From: Bacteroidota bacterium
Lineage (GTDB): Bacteria > Bacteroidota > Bacteroidia > UKL13-3
Length of the DNA: 64,000 nucleotides
Direction: 5' to 3'
Assembly (NCBI GenBank): GCA_027484685.1
Contig: JAIXSO010000032.1
Coordinates: forward strand, 309,951-373,950
How positions within the stretch are numbered: the first letter of the stretch is position 1; every line of letters begins with the position of its first letter. The position numbers and the translations under genes are program-made. The notes beneath the pieces are model-generated. The model saw nothing but the letters and a program-made list of their open reading frames with translations. It did not search any database and had not been told where the DNA came from. Below, piece after piece: positions 53,511-63,385 of this stretch.

Positions 53511-55541
53511 ATGATAAAAAAGTTATTCATTATTTTACTTGTATCGCTTTGTTTTTTAAACACAAATTTAGCAAACGATACCACCAAAATTACACTCAAA
53601 ACATACAGCGCTGAGCCGTATCAGGGCGAATTATTTAGATTAATTGGACAAGTTGTATCTAATTTACATTACCGTAAATTTCCAATTGATGATAAACTTT
53701 CGGCTGAGTTATTAGATAATTACATCAAACATTTAGACCCACTTCATTTATACTTTATTGAAGCCGATGTAGAAGCTTTTAATAAATACAAATATACCTT
53801 GGATGACGATTTACTGAATGGTAAAGCCGATGCAGGTTTTGTAATTTATAATAAATACCAATCGCGTTTAGAAGAAAGAATTAACTTTACTTTTGATTTA
53901 CTTAAAACCGAACTTAGTTTTGATACCAAAGACTCCTTTTTATATAAACGTGAGGATGTGAAATTTGCAAAAAGCTTAAGCGAATTGGATAAAATTTGGG
54001 TTAACAAAATAAAATACGAACTTTTAGCTTTAAAAACCGATGGTAAAGATTTTAAATATTGCGCGGAAACTCTGAAAAAACGTTACAACAACTTATACAA
54101 ACAATTAAGTAAAACAAAAACTGTAGATGTATTTAGTTTTTATGCCAATGCACTAACTGAAATTACCGACCCTCATACCAATTATATGGCACCAAGGCAA
54201 GCTGATGATTTTAACACCACCATGAGTTTAAGTTTAGAAGGAATAGGAGCCACTTTACAAACCGATAATGAATACACCAAAATTACATCGCTAGTAAAAG
54301 GCGGACCAGCCGAAAAAAGCAAGTTGGTTTCAGTTAACGATAAAATAGTAGCAGTGGGCCAAGGAACAGATGGCGAAATGGTAAGCGTACTTGATTGGAG
54401 AATTGATGATGTGGTAGGCTTAATTAGAGGAAAAAAAGGAACCATAGTTAGACTTGAAATTTTGCCCGCTGACGTAACAATTAAGAAAAATAAAGTTATT
54501 GAAATTACCCGCGATAAAATTGTGTTAGAAGACCAAGCCTCAAAAAGCGCTATAAAAACTATTAAACGTAAAGGTAAAAATTACAAAATTGGAACCATTG
54601 ATATTCCAACCTTTTACCTTGATTTTGCTAGAGCTTCGGCTGGTGAAGCTGATTACAAAAGTACCACGCGCGATGTAAAAAGAATTATTAAAGAGTTTAA
54701 AGACTCTATGGTAGATGCCATTGTAATTGATTTAAGAAATAATGGTGGTGGCTCGCTGCAAGAAGCTGTGGAACTTACTGGCTTATTTATTAAAACAGGA
54801 CCAGTTGTTCAAATTAAAGATGCTTACGGAATAGTTAGTTCTGAAAAAGATAAAGACGAAAAGATAGCTTGGGAAGGCCCATTAGAAGTAATTGTAAATA
54901 GATTTAGTGCTAGTGCTAGCGAAATTTTTGCTGCTGCCATGCAAGATTATGGAAGAGCTTTGGTTATAGGTGAACAAACTTATGGAAAAGGAACTGTTCA
55001 AAATGTAATTAACTTAAACCAATACATGCAATACCCTGATAGAAAAATGGGTCAAGTAAAAATTACTTTGGCTAAATTTTACCGAATTAGTGGAGGCAGT
55101 ACGCAACACAGAGGTGTAATTCCTGATATTGAGTTTCCAAGTATTTTTGCCAATAAAGAATATGGTGAAGATGCAAGCAAATACTCACTTCCTTACGACA
55201 GCATTATGCCTGAATCTTTTACTAAAAACAAAACCATTAGCGAAAATTTATCCGAAATTGCAAAGCTTCATAAAACAAGAATGACCGATAATGTTGAGTA
55301 CAAATATTTGTTAGAAGATATTGATGCAGTTAAAAAAGCCGAAATGGATGAATACATAACTGTAAACGAAGAATTGTATAAAAAAGAATTAGCTGAAACA
55401 GAAGCTAAAAATAAAGCTAGAAAAGAGGCTAGAGAAGCTGCAAAAGCTAAAACAAAATCAAACGCAGATTTAATTTTAGATGAAGCTCACGAATTAATTA
55501 TTGACCAAATTACTTTAGCTACACCTACTAAAAAGAAATAA
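53511..55541 (+). CDS. C-terminal processing periplasmic protease (Prc/Tsp-like, S41)
   Basis: 676 residues with a signal peptide (IKKLFIILLVSLCFLNTNLA). An N-terminal helical domain carries LDNYIKHLDPLHLYF and DPHTNYMAPRQADDF. A PDZ domain lies at about 235-320 (SLEGIGATLQTDNEYTKI, VKGGPAEKS). The protease core contains VIDLRNNGGGSLQEAVELTG, SASASE (Ser466-Ser470) and Lys493 in TYGKGTVQ, the serine-lysine pair of tail-specific proteases. It ends in a lysine-rich helix. Expected to degrade or trim periplasmic proteins, including murein-hydrolase substrates in relatives. Single gene with a terminator. Confidence 0.92.
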   Translation: MIKKLFIILLVSLCFLNTNLANDTTKITLKTYSAEPYQGELFRLIGQVVSNLHYRKFPIDDKLSAELLDNYIKHLDPLHLYFIEADVEAFNKYKYTLDDDLLNGKADAGFVIYNKYQSRLEERINFTFDLLKTELSFDTKDSFLYKREDVKFAKSLSELDKIWVNKIKYELLALKTDGKDFKYCAETLKKRYNNLYKQLSKTKTVDVFSFYANALTEITDPHTNYMAPRQADDFNTTMSLSLEGIGATLQTDNEYTKITSLVKGGPAEKSKLVSVNDKIVAVGQGTDGEMVSVLDWRIDDVVGLIRGKKGTIVRLEILPADVTIKKNKVIEITRDKIVLEDQASKSAIKTIKRKGKNYKIGTIDIPTFYLDFARASAGEADYKSTTRDVKRIIKEFKDSMVDAIVIDLRNNGGGSLQEAVELTGLFIKTGPVVQIKDAYGIVSSEKDKDEKIAWEGPLEVIVNRFSASASEIFAAAMQDYGRALVIGEQTYGKGTVQNVINLNQYMQYPDRKMGQVKITLAKFYRISGGSTQHRGVIPDIEFPSIFANKEYGEDASKYSLPYDSIMPESFTKNKTISENLSEIAKLHKTRMTDNVEYKYLLEDIDAVKKAEMDEYITVNEELYKKELAETEAKNKARKEAREAAKAKTKSNADLILDEAHELIIDQITLATPTKKK

Positions 55542-55553
55542 TGTATTTAACTT

Positions 55554-55593
55554 AAAAAAGAGGCAATTTTAAATGAACTGCCTCTTTTTTTTT
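55554..55593 (+). terminator. Terminator of the Prc-like gene
   Basis: Stem AAAAAGAGGCA / TGCCTCTTTTT with a 13-base loop and a T-run. Confidence 0.88.
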
Positions 55594-55779
55594 GCATATT
55601 CTAAGTAAACAAATAGCACTTTTATTAAACCAAATAAATAAAACATATATAAATAGTTACCTCAATACATTTATGATTATGAATTTAGAGCATTAATCAA
55701 GTAAAAATAAGAAATAACAAACTTAATAATCAAATTGCTAATTGTTTCAGCTTTTATTTCAATAATAATACTAACCTTT

Positions 55780-55823
55780 ATAAAATAAAACAGCCCACTA
55801 ACTTAAGCTAGTGGGCTGTTTTT
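55780..55823 (-). terminator. Terminator of the LruC-domain gene
   Basis: Perfect stem AAAACAGCCCACTA / TAGTGGGCTGTTTT around an 8-base loop, with T-rich exit on the minus strand (complement of TAAAATAAAA). Confidence 0.9.
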
Positions 55824-55840
55824 AAATTATGTTTATTTGA

Positions 55841-57859
55841 TTAAAATATTTTAGCTGCGTTACGATAACCTGAATTGTTTTTATACCAATCTTGAAATTG
55901 AGTTCCACCTGATTGAGCCCAAGCTGCAAATTTTAAATGTGCTAAAATGATAGCTTGTTTTTCAAGTGGATAAGCAAATGTTTCAGGAATACTGATTGCA
56001 AATGGTAAGTTATTTTTAGTTTTATAAAAACGTAAGTTAGCTGGAATTGAATTATCTGATGAAGTTCCAAATAAAGCTGTATTGGCTAATTCAGTTGGAG
56101 CGTAGTCAGGTAAATGTACTTCATGTCCGCGACCTTTTCCTGGTTCATCTACATAAATAAATGGATTAAATGAACTTAAAGTAAATGATTGTGGTGTTGC
56201 AAAGTTCATAGTCATGGTAATGGTATCTGTTTCTTGACGTGTTTGTCCCAATCTGGTATTATATCCTGTTATGATTGCGGTAGAATTTGAAAACACTTTT
56301 AAAATAGCTTTATTAGCAGCTGCATCTAAACCTAAACCACCAGAAATTGAAGTTACAGCCGATTTATTAATTGGTAATTCAACCGAAAATGCATTTTTGA
56401 AAATTCCACCTGCTGCTCTTAATTTATATTTTGCTGTTAAATCCACCATTTTGTTAGCAGCATTTAACACACCTTTGTATTGGTAATTTACTACTACATC
56501 GTTCATATCGTAATCACCTTGACTTGGCCATAAATCTTCAAAAGCTACACTTGCAAAAGTACTTGCACTTGGGTAATAAGAATTGTAAGCTCTAGCAGGA
56601 TCGTTTGGATATTCATCGTATGCATCTAATACACCATCACCATCTTTATCGTTTCCAGTAGCAGGAGTTGTATTAATCACATTTGTTCTATCTACATTCG
56701 TTACAGGATTTGCAGTTGCATATACCACGCAGTCATTAAAATCTTCATCACTTGAAGCTTCGCGGTTAATATCTTCAAAACCAATTAAAAAACGTTGAGT
56801 AGGATTATCATATAAAAAGGCAACGTGTTCTCTTTTACTTGCCACCGATTCAGGATTTAAACCTGCAATGGTGTAGAAAAACGTTTTACTTGAGTTAACA
56901 GTAGTTCCATTCCAAGCATCTTGAGCAATAGCAAAACCAACAGCTGTATCTGCACCAAAACGACCAAGATACACTTTATCACCTGTAGTCATTCCTCCTC
57001 CACTTCCAGCGTATGAAGTATTTGGCATAATGGCAATTAATGAATCAATTTGACTTGCGCTAGTTGGTTTATTATTTTTATTGTATGTAAAATAAAACAA
57101 TGAGTTTTTATAACCAGCACCTTCGTGAACAAAAGTTATCCAAACATCGCATTGTGCTGTAAGTACTAAATTTCTTTCTAAACTTGAATTTAAATACTGA
57201 GGATTAAAGGTAGGAACTGGTCTTTGCTCTGGTAAAGTAGCGTTTACATCGGCTAAAAACTGACTTGTAACTAAATCGCGAGGTTGAACCATGTAGTTAG
57301 GAACACCACCATTAGAACCAGTAGTAAATGAACCCAATCTATACGATAAACGTGAAAAAGATTTACCTAAAGCTGATTTACTTTTTACTAAAAATTTGTC
57401 TTGAGCAGTGGTAAATCTCATTGGTTTTGAACCACCAATAGTAGCATTAACCGAGTTTGAACCTTTATCAACTGGAACAATCACATTATTTACTAAACCA
57501 ACATAATCTGTATTGATTATTACTTCGTTTAAAGCTAACGGTAAATTGTATGCAATATTTAAAGTTCCGCTAGCATCGGTAATACCCGAAGCTAAAATTC
57601 TACCATTATTTTCAGGACTATCGTCCATAATATCAACTCTAACTCCTTTTAAAGCTTGGTCGTTATTAGATAATAACCTAACGTTAAAGTTCACATCTTG
57701 AGATGTTTTGTACGAAAATCCTGCTGGTACTACCATGTCTTGCATGGTTTCTGGATTTGGATTAAATGTTTGATTGTTTACACTGTCCTTAACAATATCT
57801 TTTGTACACGATGTAATTAAAGAACCAAAAACTAAAGCGGATAAAATTATTTTTTTCAT
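55841..57859 (-). CDS. LruC-domain lipoprotein
   Basis: 672 residues. Lipoprotein signal KKIILSALVFGSLITSC. An N-terminal beta domain with carboxypeptidase-regulatory-like features follows (GVRVDIMDDSP, GTLNIAYNLPL). A DUF4114-type segment lies at about 330-375 (FEDINREASSDEDFNDCVVY). A calcium-type loop DKDGDGVLDAYDEYPNDP leads into the LruC domain (FEDLWPSQGDYDMNDVVVNYQY). These are surface lipoproteins of Leptospira and Bacteroidota with no assigned biochemical role. Acidic loops suggest calcium binding. Confidence 0.85.
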   Translation of the reverse strand: MKKIILSALVFGSLITSCTKDIVKDSVNNQTFNPNPETMQDMVVPAGFSYKTSQDVNFNVRLLSNNDQALKGVRVDIMDDSPENNGRILASGITDASGTLNIAYNLPLALNEVIINTDYVGLVNNVIVPVDKGSNSVNATIGGSKPMRFTTAQDKFLVKSKSALGKSFSRLSYRLGSFTTGSNGGVPNYMVQPRDLVTSQFLADVNATLPEQRPVPTFNPQYLNSSLERNLVLTAQCDVWITFVHEGAGYKNSLFYFTYNKNNKPTSASQIDSLIAIMPNTSYAGSGGGMTTGDKVYLGRFGADTAVGFAIAQDAWNGTTVNSSKTFFYTIAGLNPESVASKREHVAFLYDNPTQRFLIGFEDINREASSDEDFNDCVVYATANPVTNVDRTNVINTTPATGNDKDGDGVLDAYDEYPNDPARAYNSYYPSASTFASVAFEDLWPSQGDYDMNDVVVNYQYKGVLNAANKMVDLTAKYKLRAAGGIFKNAFSVELPINKSAVTSISGGLGLDAAANKAILKVFSNSTAIITGYNTRLGQTRQETDTITMTMNFATPQSFTLSSFNPFIYVDEPGKGRGHEVHLPDYAPTELANTALFGTSSDNSIPANLRFYKTKNNLPFAISIPETFAYPLEKQAIILAHLKFAAWAQSGGTQFQDWYKNNSGYRNAAKIF

Positions 57860-57958
57860 GATAAGTTTTTATATTTTTAAATACTATATTTCACAGATAA
57901 TACCAAAAACACAAATTACTGATAATCATATATTTGAAAAACAACAGTTTTTAAAAAT

Positions 57959-57990
57959 AGTCCCAAAATAGACATACAGTCCCAAAATAG
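57959..57990. promoter_or_regulatory. Direct repeat upstream of the LruC gene
   Basis: AGTCCCAAAATAG occurs at 57959-57971 and again at 57978-57990, period 19. It lies about 100 bases upstream of the lipoprotein start and 144 before truB; a paired regulator site is possible. Confidence 0.4.
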
Positions 57991-58133
57991 GAAAAATATT
58001 GAGTTTGAATTATTAAATTTATAAACTAGATTATATAGGATTTTAAAACCAATGCTATAATATTACTAATATTGTAACAACACCAAACCTGAAGATTACA
58101 CCGAAAAGGTTTTTATAATTGAATTGAAATAAA

Positions 58134-58862
58134 ATGCAACAAAAACAGAAACTATCTTTAATTAATCCATTGCAAGATGTGGTTTTAGTAAACAAACCAT
58201 TAGGATGGACTAGTTTTCAGGTAGTTAATAAATTAAGGTACGCCATTACCAAGTTTCATATTGAAACTTTAAAGGCCAATAATGTTGGTAAAAAGAAAAT
58301 AAAAGTAGGTCATGCAGGAACCTTGGATCCATTGGCTACAGGCTTATTAATTATTTGTATTGGAAAAGAAACCAAAAATATTGACCAATACATGGCTACT
58401 GAAAAAGAATATACAGGCAGCATCTTTTTAGGCGCAACCACACCCAGTTATGATAAGGAAACAGAAGTAAGCGAAACCTTTGATATTAGCGGAATTACAA
58501 ATGAAATGATTGAAGCTACAGCTAAAAGTTTTGTTGGCGAACAAATGCAATTACCTCCCGTATTTTCAGCCATAAAAAAAGATGGTCAAAGGGCGTATGA
58601 TGCAGCAAGAAAAGGCCAGGAAATAGAATTAACACCAAGGCCAATTACCATTCATAATTTTGAAATAACTGCCATTGAATTGCCTTTGATTCATTTTAAA
58701 ATTAATTGCAGTAAAGGAACTTATATTCGCAGTATTGCTTATGATTTTGGTAAAAAACTAAATAATGGTGCACATTTAAATTCCCTATGCCGAACAGCAA
58801 GCGGAGATTATAATTTGCAAAATGCAGTTACCATCGAAGAATTTCTGGCTGCTGGCAACTAG
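58134..58862 (+). CDS. truB: tRNA pseudouridine(55) synthase
   Basis: 242 residues. Motifs: VNKPLGWTSFQVVNKL, VGHAGTLDPLATGLLIICIG with the catalytic Asp in GTLDPLATG, LPPVFSAIKKDGQRAYDAAR and CSKGTYIRSIAYDFG. It makes pseudouridine 55 in the T-loop of tRNA. The final residues LAAGN and the TAG stop are encoded by a dispersed repeat (CTGGCTGCTGGCAACT), so the native C-terminus has probably been replaced or slightly trimmed; the catalytic part is intact. Confidence 0.96.
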   Translation: MQQKQKLSLINPLQDVVLVNKPLGWTSFQVVNKLRYAITKFHIETLKANNVGKKKIKVGHAGTLDPLATGLLIICIGKETKNIDQYMATEKEYTGSIFLGATTPSYDKETEVSETFDISGITNEMIEATAKSFVGEQMQLPPVFSAIKKDGQRAYDAARKGQEIELTPRPITIHNFEITAIELPLIHFKINCSKGTYIRSIAYDFGKKLNNGAHLNSLCRTASGDYNLQNAVTIEEFLAAGN

Positions 58863-58876
58863 CTTCTGGCTGCTGG
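58845..58876. repeat. Dispersed CTGGCTGCTGG repeat at the truB end
   Basis: CTGGCTGCTGGCAACT followed by AGCTTCTGGCTGCTGG. Related copies are at 39641-39673 (reverse) and 44454-44486. Confidence 0.85.
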
Positions 58877-58917
58877 AAAGAAAGCAAACAACAAACAACT
58901 ATAAACTATAAAGAAAC

Positions 58918-59748
58918 ATGAAATTATATTCAATAGAAACAGGAAGATTTAAATTAGACGGAGGAGCCATGTTTGGCGTTGTTCCTAAATCAATTTGGAA
59001 TAAACTAAACCCTGCCGATGAAAACAATATGATTAGCTTAGCCATGCGCTGCTTGTTAATTGAAGATGGCAACAGGCTTATATTAATTGATAATGGAATA
59101 GGCAATAAACAAGATGATAAATTCTTTGGCCATTATTATATGCATGGCGATTTTACTTTAGAAAAATCGTTGGCTGCTCATGGTTTTAGTGTAAACGATA
59201 TTACCGATATGGTGTTAACGCACCTACATTTTGACCATTGTGGTGGAAGTATAAAATGGAATAACGATAGAACTAAATACGAAACCACTTTTAAAAATGC
59301 CACTTATTGGATTGCTGATGCACATTGGCAAGAGGCCATTGCTCCAAATCCGCGCGAAAAAGCCAGTTTTTTAAAAGAAAATATTTTACCAATTGAAGAA
59401 AGCGGTCAATTGAAATTACTACAGGTAGGCGAAAAATTTCACAATGATATTGATTTACTTTATACCATTGGCCACACCAATAATATGATGCACCCAATTG
59501 TGCCATATAAAGATACTAAACTGATTTATTTAGCTGATGTAATTCCAACCATGGCACACATACCAACACCTTACGTAATGGGTTACGATGTTCGTCCGTT
59601 AGATACCATGAAAGAAAAAGTTTCTATACTAAATACTGCTGCTGAAAACAATTATTTATTGTATTTTGAACATGATCCTTTTAATGAAATGTGCTCGGTA
59701 CATCAAACAGAAAAAGGTATTAGGGTTAATGAAATTTTGAAACTTTAG
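58918..59748 (+). CDS. MBL-fold metallo-hydrolase
   Basis: 276 residues. The zinc motif HLHFDHCGG has His102, His104, Asp106 and His107; further ligands are likely in YTIGHTNNM, LADVIPT and EHDP. The N-terminus FKLDGGAMFGVVPKSIW is typical of a group of MBL proteins of the lactonase/quorum-quencher-like type, but the substrate is not evident. No signal peptide. The stop TAG is the first word of a TTAGTTCTTAGTTC-type repeat. Confidence 0.87.
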   Translation: MKLYSIETGRFKLDGGAMFGVVPKSIWNKLNPADENNMISLAMRCLLIEDGNRLILIDNGIGNKQDDKFFGHYYMHGDFTLEKSLAAHGFSVNDITDMVLTHLHFDHCGGSIKWNNDRTKYETTFKNATYWIADAHWQEAIAPNPREKASFLKENILPIEESGQLKLLQVGEKFHNDIDLLYTIGHTNNMMHPIVPYKDTKLIYLADVIPTMAHIPTPYVMGYDVRPLDTMKEKVSILNTAAENNYLLYFEHDPFNEMCSVHQTEKGIRVNEILKL

Positions 59749-59989
59749 TTCTTAGTTCCTAGTTTTTAGTTCTTAGTTTTGGTCGCTGAGCGAAGCCGAA
59801 GCGTTAGTACTTAGTTTATTGGTGTTGATGGGTGTTTTATTTAAAATAAATTCGTTTCGTCCGATAGGAGCTATCGGACGAAATGTGTTTCCCTCAACTA
59901 AACAACATTGAATTATTAATCAAAAATCAAAAACCATAATTCACATTTTACATCTCACACATCCCATCTCACCTTTCACACCTCACAAA
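59746..59989. repeat. Repeat-filled gap between MBL gene and DUF4175 gene
   Basis: TAGTTCTTAGTTCCTAG-type direct repeats (59746-59780), a GGTCGCTGAGCGAAGCCGAA unit (59780-59799; inverted relative at 29072-29094), a perfect 13-bp hairpin TTTCGTCCGATAG / CTATCGGACGAAA with a 3-base loop (59855-59883), and a CACATTTTACATCTCACAC low-complexity end. Confidence 0.8.
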
Positions 59990-62900
59990 TCAACTCGCCT
60001 TTTTAAGGTATTGATTAGCCTTTGTTTTGTAATATGGTTTTAGTTCGGAAGGAACAGTTTTTAAAATTTCAGCTTCCTTGTTCTTTTTGTCAATATAATT
60101 ATTGAAAACAGGCGGAGGTGCATTGCGGTCCTTTTCTTTACTTTGTTCGGCCTCACGTTTTTTATCTTGCTCCTGTTTCTTTTCAGCCTTTTCGCTTTCT
60201 AACAAACGAGTTAAAATATCTTGTTGCCTATTTATAGTTTCTTGAGTCAATCTTTTATTAAACAATTCCTTTTCGGTTTGTTCCATTTGTTTTTGCAATT
60301 CTTGCAATTTACCGCTGCCTCCCAAACCTTCTTTTTCTTTAGCATCCATTTGGCTTAGCATTTTTTGCAATTGTTGTCTAATTGCCATTTGTTGCGCAGC
60401 CATTCTAGCAAAACCTTCACTTCCCATTCCTTGTCCTTCGCCAGGTTTTTGCCCAGGTTTATTGCCTTTGTCACTGCCATTTTTATTCAAACCTTCGCGC
60501 AATTGTTTATTCAACTCTTCTTGCATTTTTTTAAGTTGACTCATGCTTTTTTTACCACTACCCTCTCCTTTTCCCTTACCTTGTCCTTTGCCTTTTTTCT
60601 TTCCGCTTTTTTCTCCTTTTCCATCTTGTTCTTTACCTTCTTGCTCTTGTTGCATTTGTTTTAACACATCGCTTAGCATTACGGCTAAGTTGTTCATGTG
60701 GGTCATGGCAGTTTGTTGACTTGTTCTAATTTGAGGAATATTACGTGTTCCAAAATTAGTAGTAGCTTTATCCATTTGGAAATTCATTTTGGTAACTTCT
60801 TTATCAATAAACGAACTGATTTCAGCTACACGTTTACTCAAGGCTGTTAAACTATCTTCTATAATTTTGGCATTCTCTTTTAAATTTCGTTGGTCTTGAC
60901 CCAATTGTACAAACTGTGGATTATAACCATTTATGTCTTTAAACTTAACCATTAAAGCCTCTTGCTGCTTACTTAACTCCACTAGGTTTTCAATAATTTC
61001 GCGCAAAGCATTGATGTCAATTTCGGCTTGTTCAGCTTCTTGATCACTTTTCTTTTGCTTTATTTTTTCAGCCATTTCCTTCATTTTTTCAGCAGCTTGT
61101 TTTTGCTTCTTTTTGGCTTGTTTTTGTTTACCACTTTTCAAATCCTCGCTGCTTTCTTGCATGTCTTTTTCTATGCTTTTTTCTTCCTCTTTGGTATCGG
61201 CTAGTTCTTGTTTATCTTCTAGTTCATTGTTTTGTTTTTCAATGTCTTTCAGGTCTTTTTTTATTTCATCAAATTGTTTATTCAACTCATCTTGTTGCTT
61301 TTTTAAATCCTCTGAATTACTGTTTTTATCATCAGTTTTTTGCTCCAAATCTTCTTGCTTTTTAGCTAAATCTTCCAAGTTTTTGGTGGCTTCATCCATT
61401 TTTTTCTCCAACTCCAATTCCTTGTACATTTCCAGCATTTTATCCAACTCCTTCTCCACATCCTTGTTATTCAATTGCATATTTTCCATTTGCTGTTTCA
61501 ATTGATCTTTGTTTTGAAGTTTCATCATATCCTCCACTTTTTTAATCAATTGCTTCATTTCATCGTTCATCAACTCATTGTACATCTTTTCAATTTGTTG
61601 CTGTTTTTGTAAAATATTCTCTGCCTCTTTTTTGTACTCTTGCTCGCGCTGATTGTTCAACTTAAACTCTTTATTCAAGTCTTCTATTTTCTTTTGTAAT
61701 TCTTGTTGTTGCTTTAAAATACTTTCTGCTTTGCGTTTTTCTTCCCAAGTTAATTCGCGCTTTTCAAGCATTTTTTGTTGCAATTGTTTCAAATCTTTTT
61801 GCAGTTCTTTGGCCTCTTTCAAAGCATCTTCCATTTTATCCTTCATGGCTTCTGCATTCTTGCTGCTTTGCTCTTTCATTTCCTTATTGCTTGCAGCTTT
61901 AAAAACCACTGTTTTCGATTTAATTGATTTTGCACCAAACACACCATCATTATCCCAAAGCTCAAAATAATATTCCAATTCATCACCAGGTTCCAAGCCT
62001 GTTTCGCTTAAATTAACATAATAATTAAACCTAATTGGATTTTGGGTTTTATCAATGGCAATAGGTTTTACCACCGTTTTATTAACCTTTTCTTTGTTTT
62101 CGCTATTAATAAAATGGTAGTTAAAAGTAAGTTTGGTTAATCCATAATCATCGCTGCCATCGCCAATAAAATATATTTGTTTGCCAGTAACTGAATCACT
62201 TTTTTCATCAATACTAATGGTTGGGTATGCATCAGGAATTACGGTTAAATTATAATTCATTGAATCTCCTTTAGCCTTGGTTAAATTGCTATTTTTTATA
62301 AAATAATTTTGGCTTAAAAACACTTTTTTGTTAAAAGAAAAATGTCCACCATCTTCCATTTTTGCGTCAGCTATTTTATTATCAAAACCTAACTCTATTT
62401 TACTGGTTTGTTTACTGGTAAATAACCACGTTAACACCGTTCCGGCAGGCACAGTAAAATCGGTAGGATTATTCAATACTTCGCTGCGCTTACCCACATA
62501 AACCGGATAAGTACATTTAACTTGATATCCTAAAATAATGGGTTTAGCCACCACATCTAATGTATAATCTTTACTGCTAAACTCATCGGCTTGTAAGTTA
62601 AAAACAGTGGTTTTTTGAATATTTTTAAAACTATAAGTAAAATGGGTTTTATCTGCCTTTTGTAACTTATAACTATTGCCATCTATGGCTATAAAAACCT
62701 CATCAGGAATTTGCTTTCCGCTAACTTTTACTTGTAAATCAAAATCGGTAAACTGTTCAGCATTTAAATCAGTATTTTCAATGGTAAAAGTAAACGGTGC
62801 CACAGGAGCAAATGCAGTATTGTATTGCAAAATTCGTTTACCACCATCGCTTAAAATATCGGGTTTTACAAAACTAAGTAACACTATAATTACCAAAGGC

Positions 62901-63385
62901 ACCAAAGCAAATTTTAAATATTTTAGATTGGCTTTAAAGTTAATGGCTTTTTGAAATGGTATAGGATTTAACTGACTGGTTTTTTGCTCTATTGCAGCAA
63001 TTAACAAACTATTATCTGCTTGATTATTGGCTGTATTTTTAAGTTGTAAAGTATTTAATAAACTATCGCTTACATTAGAAAAATGGGTTCCAATTATAAG
63101 CGATGCTTGTTCATAATTAATGGTTTTGCGCAGTTTAAAAATACCTGCTATAGGCACTAAAATATATTTTACCAAACAAAAAATAGTAAAAGCCAAAAAG
63201 GTAAAAAATATTACAGCCCTAATGGTGGAGTTATACCTACCAAAATACTCTAAAGTGGCAATTAATATATAGCTCGACACAAAGGCTGTTATAAAAAAAA
63301 TAGCCCCTTTTATCAATTGGTTTTTATAATACTTGCGTATAAACGCTTCTAATTTTTGAATTAATACTTCGTAATTGCTTTGCAT
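59990..63385 (-). CDS. DUF4175 family membrane-anchored coiled-coil protein
   Basis: 1131 residues. Two N-terminal helices (about 22-42 and 50-74) and one at about 153-172 (FALVPLVIIVLLSFV) anchor a beta-rich extracytoplasmic part (about 180-490). A very long Lys/Glu/Gln-rich coiled coil (about 495-790) follows. Then come a low-complexity GKGQGKGKGEGSGKK segment (about 935-965) and a Gln/Lys-rich end. This layout is that of DUF4175 proteins of Bacteroidota, whose function is unknown. Alone on the minus strand, with repeats at both ends. Confidence 0.85.
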   Translation of the reverse strand: MQSNYEVLIQKLEAFIRKYYKNQLIKGAIFFITAFVSSYILIATLEYFGRYNSTIRAVIFFTFLAFTIFCLVKYILVPIAGIFKLRKTINYEQASLIIGTHFSNVSDSLLNTLQLKNTANNQADNSLLIAAIEQKTSQLNPIPFQKAINFKANLKYLKFALVPLVIIVLLSFVKPDILSDGGKRILQYNTAFAPVAPFTFTIENTDLNAEQFTDFDLQVKVSGKQIPDEVFIAIDGNSYKLQKADKTHFTYSFKNIQKTTVFNLQADEFSSKDYTLDVVAKPIILGYQVKCTYPVYVGKRSEVLNNPTDFTVPAGTVLTWLFTSKQTSKIELGFDNKIADAKMEDGGHFSFNKKVFLSQNYFIKNSNLTKAKGDSMNYNLTVIPDAYPTISIDEKSDSVTGKQIYFIGDGSDDYGLTKLTFNYHFINSENKEKVNKTVVKPIAIDKTQNPIRFNYYVNLSETGLEPGDELEYYFELWDNDGVFGAKSIKSKTVVFKAASNKEMKEQSSKNAEAMKDKMEDALKEAKELQKDLKQLQQKMLEKRELTWEEKRKAESILKQQQELQKKIEDLNKEFKLNNQREQEYKKEAENILQKQQQIEKMYNELMNDEMKQLIKKVEDMMKLQNKDQLKQQMENMQLNNKDVEKELDKMLEMYKELELEKKMDEATKNLEDLAKKQEDLEQKTDDKNSNSEDLKKQQDELNKQFDEIKKDLKDIEKQNNELEDKQELADTKEEEKSIEKDMQESSEDLKSGKQKQAKKKQKQAAEKMKEMAEKIKQKKSDQEAEQAEIDINALREIIENLVELSKQQEALMVKFKDINGYNPQFVQLGQDQRNLKENAKIIEDSLTALSKRVAEISSFIDKEVTKMNFQMDKATTNFGTRNIPQIRTSQQTAMTHMNNLAVMLSDVLKQMQQEQEGKEQDGKGEKSGKKKGKGQGKGKGEGSGKKSMSQLKKMQEELNKQLREGLNKNGSDKGNKPGQKPGEGQGMGSEGFARMAAQQMAIRQQLQKMLSQMDAKEKEGLGGSGKLQELQKQMEQTEKELFNKRLTQETINRQQDILTRLLESEKAEKKQEQDKKREAEQSKEKDRNAPPPVFNNYIDKKNKEAEILKTVPSELKPYYKTKANQYLKKAS

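Noticed and set aside
60365..61970. Serine/phenylalanine-rich plus-strand frames opposite the DUF4175 gene
   Set aside because: Antisense shadows of Lys/Glu/Gln-rich coiled-coil codons.
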